Shown here piece after piece: positions 30,331 through 39,050 of a stretch of DNA of 61,558 nt. Every line of letters begins with the position of its first letter. The stretch's first letter is position 1. The stretch is from Burkholderiaceae bacterium (GTDB lineage: Bacteria > Pseudomonadota > Gammaproteobacteria > Burkholderiales > Burkholderiaceae_E). The position numbers and the translations under genes are program-made. The notes beneath the pieces were generated by a model. It worked only from the letters and a program-made list of their open reading frames with translations, was not told the DNA's origin and searched no databases. Where the stretch lies: NCBI GenBank assembly GCA_016710525.1, contig JADJVQ010000044.1, positions 1 through 61,558 on the forward strand, written 5' to 3'.

Positions 30331-30966
30331 TCAGTCGAGCAGCGCGAACCCGACGTAATCCTGCAGCTGCTCGAGCGCCGGACGCGCGTCGCCGACCTTG
30401 ATGGTGCGCATGCCCATGTCGCGCGCCGGCTTCAGGTTGATGCCGAGGTCGTCGAGGTACACGCACGCGGCGGGCTCGACCTGCAGCGCGTCGGTCATCA
30501 TCCGGTAGATGCGCGGGTCAGGTTTTCTCACCCCCGCCTTGGCGCTTTCGATCACGTGATGAAACAGCTCCATGATTTCGCCCTTGTACAGGCCGCCCAT
30601 GGGGCTGGCGCTCATCGACTTGAAGTTGTTGGTGATGCAGCCGATCTTCATGCGCGCCCGGATGCGGCGCAGCGCCTCGACCATCTCGGGGCGGATCTCG
30701 CCGGCCAGCAGCCCCACCACGTCGCGACCGGGCACCTCGTGGCCGAGCGCGCGGCTTTCGTGGGCGAACGCGGCATCGAAGGCCTCCAGGCCGAATTCGC
30801 TGCGCTCCAGCTTGGCCCAGGCGTTGTCATGGGGATTGGTCGCATTGACCGTGCGCAGGAAATCCTTGGGCAGGCCACGCGCCGCCTCGTAGCGGGCGAA
30901 CGCCTCGAAGGGACTGGACGAGATCACGCCGCCGAAATCCCAGATCACTGCTTGCACTGACGACAC
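30331..30966 (-). CDS. HAD-IA family hydrolase
   Basis: Haloacid-dehalogenase-fold hydrolase, 211 residues. The nucleophile motif I reads VIWDFGGV (Asp10), so the second Asp of DxD is Gly, as in YihX-like members. Motif II is GCITNN near 115, and motif III with the acidic pair is in CVYLDDLGINLKPA near 166. The start is GTG with AAAGGA seven bases upstream. The gene is the last of the third ABC operon: the ATPase stop lies 11 bases before it. A phosphatase tied to a peptide-type transporter hints at a phosphorylated or CoA-linked substrate, but that is inference. Confidence 0.85.
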   Translation of the reverse strand: MSSVQAVIWDFGGVISSSPFEAFARYEAARGLPKDFLRTVNATNPHDNAWAKLERSEFGLEAFDAAFAHESRALGHEVPGRDVVGLLAGEIRPEMVEALRRIRARMKIGCITNNFKSMSASPMGGLYKGEIMELFHHVIESAKAGVRKPDPRIYRMMTDALQVEPAACVYLDDLGINLKPARDMGMRTIKVGDARPALEQLQDYVGFALLD

Positions 30967-30977
30967 GTTGAATTCCT

Positions 30978-32027
30978 TTAGACTGACGAGAGCGGAAAAT
31001 GACAGGCGACCTGATGCAAAGCCTGTCCGGGCGCGAGCGCGGGCGCCTGCTGCGCGCACAGATCGGCGGCCCGCGGACAGCGCGTGCGAAACCGGCAGCC
31101 GCTGGGCGGATCGAGCAGCGAGGGCAGCTCCCCCCGGATCACGTCGTCCTCGGGCAGCGGCTGGCCCGGCACGAGCACCGAGTCGAGCAGCGCCCGGGTG
31201 TAGGGATGGCGCGGCTGGCGATAGACCGATTCGGTCGGGCCGATCTCGACGATCCGGCCGAGGTACATCACCGCCACCCGGTCGCACACGCTGCGGATCA
31301 CCGCCAGGTCATGGCTGATGAAGATCATGCTGAACGCGCGCCGGCCGCGAATGTCGATCAGCAGGTTCAGGATCTGCGCCTGCACCGACACATCCAGCGC
31401 CGAGACCGGCTCGTCCAGCACCAGCACCGAGGGCTCGAGCATCAGCGCGCGCGCGATCGCCACCCGCTGGCACTGGCCGCCGGACAGCTCGTGGGGGCGG
31501 CGCTGCCAGACGGTGTCGGGATCGAACCCGACCTCGCTCAGCGCGGCCGCCACCTTCGGGCGATTGGCCTGCGCCCCGCCCGCCCCCCAGATCTCGAGCG
31601 GCTCGGCGACGATGTCGGCGATCCGGCGGCGCGGATTGAGCGACGAGATCGGGTCCTGAAAGACCATCTGGAGGTGGCGCATCGCGTCGCGCCGCTCACC
31701 GGCATTCAGGGTATTCAGCGCCTGGCCGGCCACCCGCACGGTGCCGCCTTGCGGCGCGGGCAGGTGCATCAGCGCGCGCGCCAGCGAGGATTTTCCGCAG
31801 CCGGATTCGCCGACCAGCCCCAGGGTCTCGCCCTGGCAGAGCTCGAAGCTGACCGAGTCCACCGCGGTGACGATCCGGGCGTCTTCGCGCCGGAAGCGGC
31901 GCACCAGGCCTTCGACGGCCAGCACCACGGCACCGGGCTCGGCACCGGGCGCCAGGGGCGACGCGCCCGAGGCGAGCGGCCCTGCCTGCCCGCGCGGTCC
32001 ACCCGGTATGGCGGGGCTGCTGTTCAT
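30978..32027 (-). CDS. Peptide ABC transporter ATPase, DppF family
   Basis: Cytoplasmic ATPase, 349 residues. A Pro/Ala/Gly-rich leader of about 30 residues precedes the domain. The Walker A GESGCGKSS is near 75, the signature LSGGQCQRV (Cys for the usual Arg) near 182 and the Walker B VLVLDEPVSALDVS near 199. The C-terminal CRFRTRCPRAADLC Cys motif is present near 317. Its ATG overlaps the DppD stop as ATGA. Part of the operon 30331-34813. Confidence 0.92.
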   Translation of the reverse strand: MNSSPAIPGGPRGQAGPLASGASPLAPGAEPGAVVLAVEGLVRRFRREDARIVTAVDSVSFELCQGETLGLVGESGCGKSSLARALMHLPAPQGGTVRVAGQALNTLNAGERRDAMRHLQMVFQDPISSLNPRRRIADIVAEPLEIWGAGGAQANRPKVAAALSEVGFDPDTVWQRRPHELSGGQCQRVAIARALMLEPSVLVLDEPVSALDVSVQAQILNLLIDIRGRRAFSMIFISHDLAVIRSVCDRVAVMYLGRIVEIGPTESVYRQPRHPYTRALLDSVLVPGQPLPEDDVIRGELPSLLDPPSGCRFRTRCPRAADLCAQQAPALAPGQALHQVACHFPLSSV

Positions 32028-33001
32028 TCGATGCGCTCCAGCGGATGCCAGCAGGCATAGCGCCGGCCGTTCTCAGTCACCAGCGAAGGCCGCTCGGCGC
32101 GGCAGTCGTCCTGCGCCCGCGTGCAGCGCGGCGCAAAGGCGCAGCCGGGCGCCAGCGCGGTGAGATCGGGGGGCCGGCCGCCGATCGCCTCGAGCCGCGC
32201 GCCGCGCGCCGCCGAAGCATCGGGCCGGGCCCGCAGCAGCGCCTCGCTGTAGGGCATGCGCCGCGACGCGAAGAACTCGCGGACCGGCGCCTGTTCGACG
32301 AAGCGCCCGCCGTACATCACGGCCACCTCGTCGGCAATGCCGCCCACCGCGGCCAGGTCGTGGCTGACGAAGATCATCGCCATGCCGGTCTCGCGCTGCT
32401 GGCGCTTGAGCAGCACCAGGATCTGCATCTGGATGGTCACGTCCAGCGCGGTGGTCGGTTCGTCGGCGATCAGCAGGCGCGGCCGGCAGGCCAGGGCCAT
32501 CGCGATCATCACGCGCTGGCGCTGGCCGCCGGAGAACTGATGCGGATATTCGTCGAGCCGCTGCTCGGCCGCGGCGATGCCCACCGAGCGCAGCAGCTCG
32601 ATCACGCGGGCGCGCCGCTGCGCCGGCGCCATGCCCAGGTGCTTGTCCAGCACCTCGCCGATCTGGCGCCCGATCGTGAGCACCGGGTTCAGCGACGACA
32701 TCGGATCCTGGAAGATCATCGCGATGTCCTTGCCGCGCACCTCGCGCAGCGCCGCCTCGTCCAGGTCCGCCAGATTGGTGCCGTCGAACAGCACGCTGCC
32801 CGAGCGCCGGGTGGTGCCCTCGGGCAGCAGGCGCAGGATCGCGCGCGACAGCACGCTCTTGCCCGACCCCGATTCGCCGACGATGGCCAGCGTGCGGCCG
32901 GCCGCCAGATCGAAGCCCACGTCGCTGACCGCATGCACGAGACCGCGCGGGGTGTCGAAGCGGATCGACAGATCGCGCACCTGCAGCAGGTCGCCGCTCA
33001 C
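32024..33001 (-). CDS. Peptide ABC transporter ATPase, DppD family
   Basis: Cytoplasmic ATPase, 325 residues. The Walker A GESGSGKSV is near 41-49, the signature FSGGQRQRV near 156 and the Walker B LLIADEPTTALDVT near 175. A Cys motif CAFAPRCTRAQDDC follows near 290. The start is a GTG overlapping the permease stop as GTGA. It pairs with the ATPase at 30978-32027. The family is certain; the solute is unknown because the operon has no binding protein in the window. Confidence 0.92.
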   Translation of the reverse strand: MSGDLLQVRDLSIRFDTPRGLVHAVSDVGFDLAAGRTLAIVGESGSGKSVLSRAILRLLPEGTTRRSGSVLFDGTNLADLDEAALREVRGKDIAMIFQDPMSSLNPVLTIGRQIGEVLDKHLGMAPAQRRARVIELLRSVGIAAAEQRLDEYPHQFSGGQRQRVMIAMALACRPRLLIADEPTTALDVTIQMQILVLLKRQQRETGMAMIFVSHDLAAVGGIADEVAVMYGGRFVEQAPVREFFASRRMPYSEALLRARPDASAARGARLEAIGGRPPDLTALAPGCAFAPRCTRAQDDCRAERPSLVTENGRRYACWHPLERIE

Positions 33002-33888
33002 AGCGATTGCGCCCGGATGTCGAACAGCCGGCGCACCGACTCGCCGATCCAGTTGATCGACAGCACCGTCAGGAACATGATCGCCGACGGCACGAAGACC
33101 GCGTGCGGCGCCTCGACCAGGTTGGCCCGCTCGGTCGCGATCATCCCGCCCCAGCTGGGCTGCGGCGGGCGCACCGACAGGCCCAGGAACCCGAGCGCGG
33201 CCTCGGCGAGGATCGCCACGCCGAGCATCACCACCGCATACGACAGCAGCGCCGGGATCAGGTTGGGCAGGATCTCGCGGGTGAGGATCCGCGGCAGCCT
33301 GGCGCCCAGCGACTGCGCCGCGAGCACGAACTCGCGGCTGCGCAGGCTGAGCGTATTGGCGCGCGCGATCCGCGAAAAAGCCGGGATGAAGATCACGCCG
33401 ATCGCCAGCGTCACGTTGGTCACGCTGGGCCCCAGGCTGGCCACCAGCGCGATGGCCAGGATGATGCCCGGGAAGCACAGCAGCACGGTCATGACCCCCA
33501 TGATCAGGCGGTCCGCCCAGGTGCCGAAGTAGCCGGCGAACAGGCCCAGCGCCCCGCCGATCGACAGGCCGATCGTCACGCTCCCGATCGCGACCGCCAG
33601 CGACACGCGCGCGCCGTAGATCAGCCGCGCGAAGGTGTCGCGGCCCAGCGAGTCGGTGCCCAGCCAGTGCTCGGCCGAGGGCAGCGCCAGCGGCGCCAGC
33701 AGATCGCCCTCGTCGGGATTCTGCAGACCGAGCACGTTGGCCAGGGCCGCGACCGTGACCAGCCCCAGCAGCCAGGCCAGTGCCAGGGCGAGCCCGATCG
33801 GAACACGCCGCGAGGCGCGCGCCCGTGCACCGCCCACGAGTTCTTCAGTGATCGCTGCCAACACGCACCCGTGGATCGAGCCAGGCAT
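32998..33888 (-). CDS. ABC transporter permease, DppC family
   Basis: Inner-membrane permease, up to 296 residues. The DppC motif WLGTDSLGRDTFARLIYGAR and the EAA loop (VLAAQSLGARLPRILTREIL) are clear. The start is uncertain. ATG at 33888 has no ribosome site and would overlap the DppB gene by 44 bases. GTG at 33864 and GTG at 33837 are in frame, and the last sits just after the upstream stop with GAAGAA before it. Its 3' end overlaps the ATPase start as GTGA. Confidence 0.88.
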   Translation of the reverse strand: MPGSIHGCVLAAITEELVGGARARASRRVPIGLALALAWLLGLVTVAALANVLGLQNPDEGDLLAPLALPSAEHWLGTDSLGRDTFARLIYGARVSLAVAIGSVTIGLSIGGALGLFAGYFGTWADRLIMGVMTVLLCFPGIILAIALVASLGPSVTNVTLAIGVIFIPAFSRIARANTLSLRSREFVLAAQSLGARLPRILTREILPNLIPALLSYAVVMLGVAILAEAALGFLGLSVRPPQPSWGGMIATERANLVEAPHAVFVPSAIMFLTVLSINWIGESVRRLFDIRAQSL

Positions 33889-34813
33889 ACACCAGGTCGA
33901 CGGTCAGATTGATGAGCACGAACCCGGTCGCCACCACCAGCACCACACCCTGGATGACGAAGTGGTCGTGCTGGTAGACGGCGTTGACCAGCATCTGGCC
34001 GATGCCGGGAATCGCGAACAGGGTCTCGATGATGACGGCGCCGCCGACCAGGCGGCCCAGGTTGATGCCGATGACGGTGACCAGCGACAGCGACGAGGGC
34101 CGCAGCGCGTGCCCGAGCAGGATGTCGGTGACGCCCAGGCCCTTGGCGCGCGCCACCAGGATGAAGTCCTGCTGCAGCGTGGTGATCATGTCGGCGCGCA
34201 GCAGCCGCATGTAGACCGGGAACTCGGCCAGCGCCAGGGTCAGCGCCGGCAGCACCATGCCGTGCAGGTTGGCGAGCAGGCCGTCCTCGAGGGTGCTGTA
34301 GCCGGAGGCCGGAAACCAGCCCAGCGACACCGACAGCGCATAGATGAGCCCGATGCCGATGACGAACGCGGGCGTCGACAGCAGCCCGATCGAAAGGGCG
34401 GCCAGCGCGTTGTCGCTGCGCGAGCGGTTGCGGTAGGCCGCGAAGATGCCGGCCGGCACCGCCAGCAGCAGCGCGATGCACTGCGTGAGGGCGACCAGTT
34501 CGAGCGTGACCGGCAGCCGCTGGCCGATCATCACCGAGATCTGCTCGCGCGTGCGGTAGGAGCGGCCCAGGTCGCCGGTGATGGCACGCCCCAGCCAGTC
34601 GGCATAGCGCACCACCAGCGGACGGTCCAGGCCGAGTTCGGTGCGCAGCGAGGCGATGTCGGCCGGCGTGGCGGTCTCGCCCAGGATGGCCACGGCCGCA
34701 TCGCCCGGCAGGATCTCGGTGATCGCGAAGGTGAGCGCGGTGGCGGCCAGCACGATGGCCAGCAGCGTGACGGCCTGCCGGCGCAGCCGCCGCGCGAAGG
34801 TCGAACTGATCAT
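33845..34813 (-). CDS. ABC transporter permease, DppB family
   Basis: Inner-membrane permease, 322 residues. It opens MISSTFARRLRRQAVTLLAI, has ILPGDAA for the family APGDP motif, the EAA loop ARAKGLGVTDILLGHALRPS near 220 and a typical WLDPRVRVGSDH end. It is the first gene of the third transporter operon visible here. Upstream, where a binding protein might be expected, lies a leader of about 300 bp followed by a homopolymer artefact (35128-35640), so any upstream gene is lost or misassembled. A run resembling TTGACT lies near 35090 on the minus strand and could be a promoter -35 element, weakly. Confidence 0.91.
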   Translation of the reverse strand: MISSTFARRLRRQAVTLLAIVLAATALTFAITEILPGDAAVAILGETATPADIASLRTELGLDRPLVVRYADWLGRAITGDLGRSYRTREQISVMIGQRLPVTLELVALTQCIALLLAVPAGIFAAYRNRSRSDNALAALSIGLLSTPAFVIGIGLIYALSVSLGWFPASGYSTLEDGLLANLHGMVLPALTLALAEFPVYMRLLRADMITTLQQDFILVARAKGLGVTDILLGHALRPSSLSLVTVIGINLGRLVGGAVIIETLFAIPGIGQMLVNAVYQHDHFVIQGVVLVVATGFVLINLTVDLVYAWLDPRVRVGSDH

Positions 34814-35127
34814 GGGCGCTGCGGGCGGGCCATGTTCAGCGCATCCTGGCCGGCGCGATCGGCGCGGCCCGCAGGCATCCAGAGGCGGCCACGCAGCGGC
34901 GGCTCACCGGCAGTCTCGCGACCATGGGTCGTGTCTCCATTGCTCAACCGTTCCTGCGGTTTATCGACGTGCGCCAACGCGTACGGCCGGGCGGCCGGCA
35001 GGGCGTCAAGGTAGTGGCAATCGCATGAATACGCAATCGCCGCGCCGTTGCGCATGCTCAATTCCTGGGCCGCGCCCAAACGCTAAAGTCAATCTGCAAA
35101 TATCGAAACAGCCGGGGATCGCAGAGC

Positions 35128-35640
35128 CCCCTCCCCCCCCCCCCCCCCGCCCCCCCCCCCCCGGCCCCCCCGCCCCTCCCCCCGGCCCCCCCCCCCCCCC
35201 CCCCCCCCCCCCGGCCCCCCCCCCCCCCCGCCCCCCCCGCCCCCCCCCCCCCCGGGGCCCGCCCCCCCCCCGCCCCCCCCCCCTCCGCCCCCCCCCCCGG
35301 CCCGCCCCCCCCCCCCGGGGCTCCCCCCCCCCGGCCCCCCCCCCGGCCCCCCCCCCCCCCCCGCCGCCGCCCCCCCCGCGCCCCGCCCCCCCTCCCGGCC
35401 CCCCCGCCCCTTCCGCCCCCGCCCCCGCCGGGGTCCCCCCGCCCTCCCCCCTGGGCCCCGGGTCGGCCCCGCCCGGGGGGGGCCCCCGGGGGGGGGGGGG
35501 CCCCCGGCGGGGGGGGCCCCCCCGGGGCCCCCCCCCGCCGGGGCCCGCGGGGGGCGGGCCGGGCCGGGGGGGGGGGGGGGGCGGGGGCGGGGGGCGGGGC
35601 CGGGGCCGGGCCCCGGGGGGGGGGGGGGGGGCGGGGGGGC
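35128..35640. other. Low-complexity G/C stretch (probable assembly artefact)
   Basis: About 510 bases of near-pure C in the first part and near-pure G in the last, with irregular single-base interruptions, and no A or T over most of the length. The gene-free interval is 34814-35775. The part at 34814-35127 looks like ordinary DNA without a gene I trust, and 35641-35775 is ordinary leader of the next gene. The C-to-G switch near 35470-35500 looks like two opposing low-quality read ends joined together. Confidence 0.85.
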
Positions 35641-35775
35641 CGGGTCCGGTTCAACAATCGGCGCCGCGCCGGATAGACTTCCGGTCGGCGCCCGCCATGC
35701 GCGCGCCCATTGACCGGCATCATGGACCCCGGCCAGTGCTGTCACCCATCGACCCATTTTTCAGGCGCCCGCGGC

Positions 35776-36675
35776 ATGCTCTCCTTCCTTCCGGCCCCCG
35801 TTCGCGCAGCGGTGGCCTTCCTGCTGCTGGTGGTCAACACGCTCTTCTGGTGCTCGCTGCTGTTCGCGTGTTCGCTGGTCAAACTGGTCTTTCGCCTGGA
35901 GTCCGTGCGCGCGGCCATCGACCCGGTGCTCAACGAGATCGCGACCCGCTGGGTCGCGGGCAACAGCGCCTGGATGCGGCTCACCCAGCGCACGCAATGG
36001 GACGTCGAAGGCCTCGAGGCGATCGATTACCGCGGCTGGTACATGGTCAACTGCAACCATCAGAGCTGGGTCGACATCTTCGTGCTGCAGCACCTGTTCA
36101 ACCGGCGCATCCCGATGCTCAAGTTCTTCCTGAAGCAGCAGCTGATCTATGTGCCGGTGATGGGGCTGGCCTGGTGGGCGCTCGACTTCCCGTTCATGCG
36201 CCGGCATTCGGACCAGTATCTGCGCGCGCACCCCGAAAAGCGCCTCGAAGATCTCGAAACCACCCGGCGGGCCTGCGCCAAGTTCGCCCGGCTGCCGACC
36301 AGCGTGATGAACTTCGTCGAGGGCACGCGCTTTACGCCCGCCAAGCATGCGGCGCAGCGCTCGCCCTACAAGCATCTGCTCAAGCCCAAGGCGGGCGGCC
36401 TGGCGGCGGCGCTGCACGTGCTGGGCGATCGATTCGACTCGCTGCTCGACGTCACGATCGTCTATCCCGACGGCGCGCCGACCTTCTGGCACTTCCTGCG
36501 CGGCGACGTCAGGAGAGTCATCGTGCGCGTGGCCCGGCGCCCGATCCCGCACGAATTCAGCAACGGCGCCGAGGCCGGCAGCCCGCAGGTGCGCAAACGC
36601 GTCAAAGGCTGGCTGCACGAACTCTGGCAGCACAAGGACGAGCAGATCGAAGCGCTGCTGCGCTCACCCGGCTGA
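35776..36675 (+). CDS. 1-acylglycerol-3-phosphate acyltransferase-like protein (PlsC family)
   Basis: Inner-membrane acyltransferase, 299 residues, of the YihG/LCLAT type. An N-terminal transmembrane pair (about 10-35) precedes the catalytic domain. The HxxxxD motif is His95 to Asp100 in NHQSWVD. The phosphate-binding EGTR is at 182-185 in NFVEGTRFTP. The start is taken as the ATG at 35776, at MLSFLPAPVRAAVAF, where the protein begins its membrane segment; 22 upstream codons are probably untranslated. The next gene follows in 4 bases, so the two are likely cotranscribed. The acyl acceptor is presumably a lysophosphatidate or similar phospholipid. Confidence 0.87.
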   Translation: MLSFLPAPVRAAVAFLLLVVNTLFWCSLLFACSLVKLVFRLESVRAAIDPVLNEIATRWVAGNSAWMRLTQRTQWDVEGLEAIDYRGWYMVNCNHQSWVDIFVLQHLFNRRIPMLKFFLKQQLIYVPVMGLAWWALDFPFMRRHSDQYLRAHPEKRLEDLETTRRACAKFARLPTSVMNFVEGTRFTPAKHAAQRSPYKHLLKPKAGGLAAALHVLGDRFDSLLDVTIVYPDGAPTFWHFLRGDVRRVIVRVARRPIPHEFSNGAEAGSPQVRKRVKGWLHELWQHKDEQIEALLRSPG

Positions 36676-36679
36676 GCAT

Positions 36680-37162
36680 GTGACGTACGCCGAGCCAGCG
36701 GCCCCGCTCGTCGATGTCGTGATCGAGGTGCCGCGCGGCAGCTTCCTCAAGCGCGGCTCCAGCGGCCGGATCGATTTCGTGTCGCCGCTGCCCTGTCCGT
36801 TCAACTACGGCGCCGTGCCCGGGCTGCTCGGACTCGAGGGCGACCTGCTCGACGCCCTGGTGCTGGGACCGCGGCTGCCCCTGGGCACACGGCTGCAGGT
36901 TCGCGCCTGGGGCGCGATCACCCTGATGGACCGCGGCCTGATCGACGACAAGCTGGTCTGCAGCGCCGAGCCCGTCACCGCCCTGCAGCGCGCCCAGGTG
37001 CTGCGCTTCTTCGCTTTCTACGCACGCTGCAAGGCGCTGCTGAACGCCATGCGCCGGCGCCCCGGCCGCAATGCCTGCGAAGGCTGGATCGACACCGAAC
37101 GCGCGCTGGCGCGGGCGCGCCCGCTTCCCGCCGGATGGCAGGGGCCCGACATCCGATTCTGA
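36680..37162 (+). CDS. Inorganic pyrophosphatase-like protein
   Basis: Protein of 160 residues related to family I inorganic pyrophosphatases. The recognisable segments are VIEVPRGSFLKR (about 14-25), VSPLPCPFNYGAVPG (about 33-48) and the metal-site stretch EGDLLDALVLG near 54-64. In true enzymes this last stretch reads DxDPxD; here the first Asp is Glu and the Pro is Leu, so some metal ligands are changed. The start is GTG, four bases after the acyltransferase stop. It could be a divergent pyrophosphatase or a relative without activity. The C-terminal half (about 95-140) is Arg-rich and less conserved. Confidence 0.7.
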   Translation: MTYAEPAAPLVDVVIEVPRGSFLKRGSSGRIDFVSPLPCPFNYGAVPGLLGLEGDLLDALVLGPRLPLGTRLQVRAWGAITLMDRGLIDDKLVCSAEPVTALQRAQVLRFFAFYARCKALLNAMRRRPGRNACEGWIDTERALARARPLPAGWQGPDIRF

Positions 37163-37247
37163 GCGGCGCGCTCGCAAGGACCGGCCGGCGAGCCGCGGAC
37201 CGCCTGCGCGGAGCCGGCCACGCCGCGGCGCCGGTTAAGATCCGCCG

Positions 37248-38040
37248 ATGACCGCCCCCGCTCCCGGAGAACGGCCCGGCCCGATCGGCCCCGATCCGGC
37301 TCACCGCACACCGCGACCCGGGCGCAGGCGAGCGCCTGGCCAAGCGGCTGGCCCGGCAGCTGTCGTGCTCGCGCAGTGAAGCCGAGCAGTACATCGCCGG
37401 CGGCTTCGTCACGGTCGACGGGGCGGTGGTCGAGGCGCCGCAGTTCAGGGTGCTCGACGAGGCGGCGGTGGCGCTCGACCCGAAGGCCCGCCTGGGCGCC
37501 CTGGTGCCGGTCACCCTGCTCGCGCACAAGCCGGCTGGCGTCGAAGCGACGTCCGATGCACTGCTCGATCCGGGCAACCGGTTCGCCACCGACCGTTCGG
37601 ACATCCGCCCCCTGAAACGGCATCTGCAGCAGCAGGCCTGCGTCACGCCGCTGGAGACCTCGGCCAGCGGCCTGGTCGTGTTCACCCAGGACCCGCGCAT
37701 CCGGCGCAAGCTGCTCGAAGAGGCGGCGCTGGTCGAGAACGAGACCATGGTCGACGTCAGCGGCGAGGTGACGCCCCAGGCGCTGGCGCAGCTCAACGCG
37801 GGCCAGGTGGTCGGCGGGCGCGCCATGCTGGCCGCCAAGGTCAGCATCAGCCGCCAGGCCGACGGGCGCACGGGGCTGCGGTTCGCGATCAAGGGCTGCC
37901 GACCCGGACAGATCGGCCAGATGTGCGAGGCGGCCGGACTGACCGTGCTCTCGATCCGCCGCATCCGGGTCGGGCGCCTGCCGCTGGCGGCGCTGCCGGC
38001 TGGCCAATGGCGCTACCTGCTCGGCTATGAACGATTCTGA
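37248..38040 (+). CDS. rRNA pseudouridine synthase-like protein, S4 domain, frame disturbed at the 5' end
   Basis: RsuA/RluF-like protein, about 260 residues. An S4 RNA-binding domain reads ERLAKRLARQLSCSRSEAEQ and YIAGGFVTVDG (37330-37425). The catalytic domain then starts near HKPAGV. In-frame start codons begin only at the GTG near 37420, inside the S4 domain. The better-placed ATG at 37248 is in another frame, so one extra base between 37248 and 37321 is likely. The usual catalytic Arg-Leu-Asp reads Pro-Leu-Glu (Glu codon at 37654-37656). The C-terminus (AAGLTVLSIRRIRVGRLPL and ALPAGQWRYL) is typical of the family. Function as an active synthase is doubtful. Confidence 0.75.
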
Positions 38041-38056
38041 TTCCAAGGAGACAAGC

Positions 38057-39037
38057 ATGAAACTGACTATTGCCGTCGTGGCCGCTCTCGTGTCGGCATT
38101 CGCCCCCGGCGCGCAGGCCCAGACCGCCCCCGCCGCCGACACCTGCCCCGCGCGCACCGTGCGGGTGGTCGTGCCGTTCGCGCCGGGCGGGGCCCTGGAC
38201 ACGGTGGCCCGCCTGGTCTCCCAGAAACTGGGGGAAAAGTTCAACCAGCCCTTCGTGGTCGAGAACAAGCCGGGAGCCGCCAACATCATCGGCAACGACC
38301 TGGTGGCCAAGTCGCCCCCGGACGGCTGCACGCTGCTGTTCGCCGCCGCGCCGATCGCGCTCAATCAGGCGCTGGGCATCAAGACACCTTACGACGTGCA
38401 AAAGGACCTGACCCCGATCTCGCTGGTGGCCAGCGGCGGCGTATTCGTGCTGGTGCACCCGTCCACGCCCTACAAGACGATGCAGGACATCGTCGAGGCC
38501 TCCAAGGCGGCGCCGGGGGGGCTGAACTACGCCACCGCCGGCGTGGGCTCGATGCCGCACCTGATCGGCGAAGGCTGGCGGGTGAAAAGCGGCGCGAAGC
38601 TGGTCCACGTCGGCTACAAGGGGTCGGCTGGCGCCCTGCAGGACGCGGTCGCCGGCACGGTCACGGTGCTGCTGGACGGCTACATCCCGTCGGGCGCCCA
38701 GGTCGCGGCGGGCAAGCTGCGCGCGATCGCCTACGGCGCGCCCCAGCGTTCGGCGCTGCTGCCCAATGTGCCGACCACGGCCGAGCAGGGCTTTCCCGAC
38801 CTGGTGGGCGGCGGCTTCTTCGGCCTGATGGCGCCGGCCGGTACGCCCAAAGCCCTCATCGACAAGATCGCCGCCGGCGTGAAGGAAGTGCTCGCCCAGC
38901 CGGACGTGCGCGAGCGCCTGATCCGCCAGGGCTACGAAGTGCACGGATCGACACCCGCCGAGTACTCGGCCTACATCCGGCGCGAGATCGAGCGCTGGAC
39001 GCCGGTGGCCAAGGCTGCCGGGATCAAGCCGGAGTAG
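38057..39037 (+). CDS. Tripartite tricarboxylate transporter substrate-binding protein (Bug family)
   Basis: Periplasmic solute receptor, 326 residues, of the Bug/TctC family that is abundant in Burkholderiales. The signal peptide is MKLTIAVVAALVSAFAPG, cut near AQAQT. The family markers VVVPFAPGGALDTVAR, VVENKPGAANIIG and GYKGSAGALQDAVAG are present. The ATG at 38057 has AAGGAG seven bases upstream, so ten codons further up are not used. Bug receptors typically serve a TctAB permease located elsewhere; none is nearby. The ligand is unknown, often a carboxylate. Confidence 0.92.
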   Translation: MKLTIAVVAALVSAFAPGAQAQTAPAADTCPARTVRVVVPFAPGGALDTVARLVSQKLGEKFNQPFVVENKPGAANIIGNDLVAKSPPDGCTLLFAAAPIALNQALGIKTPYDVQKDLTPISLVASGGVFVLVHPSTPYKTMQDIVEASKAAPGGLNYATAGVGSMPHLIGEGWRVKSGAKLVHVGYKGSAGALQDAVAGTVTVLLDGYIPSGAQVAAGKLRAIAYGAPQRSALLPNVPTTAEQGFPDLVGGGFFGLMAPAGTPKALIDKIAAGVKEVLAQPDVRERLIRQGYEVHGSTPAEYSAYIRREIERWTPVAKAAGIKPE

Positions 39038-39050
39038 CGGGAACGGCTGG

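Noticed and set aside
34810..35079. 89-codon minus-strand reading overlapping the DppB start as ATGA.
   Set aside because: The coupling looks attractive, but the translation shows no family features, no ribosome site and an odd composition, and the true upstream gene is probably lost in the nearby homopolymer patch. Left as leader sequence.
35089..35757. Gly/Pro-rich long readings on both strands of the second homopolymer patch.
   Set aside because: Same artefact; no ribosome site, no domain, and the composition is explained by G/C runs.
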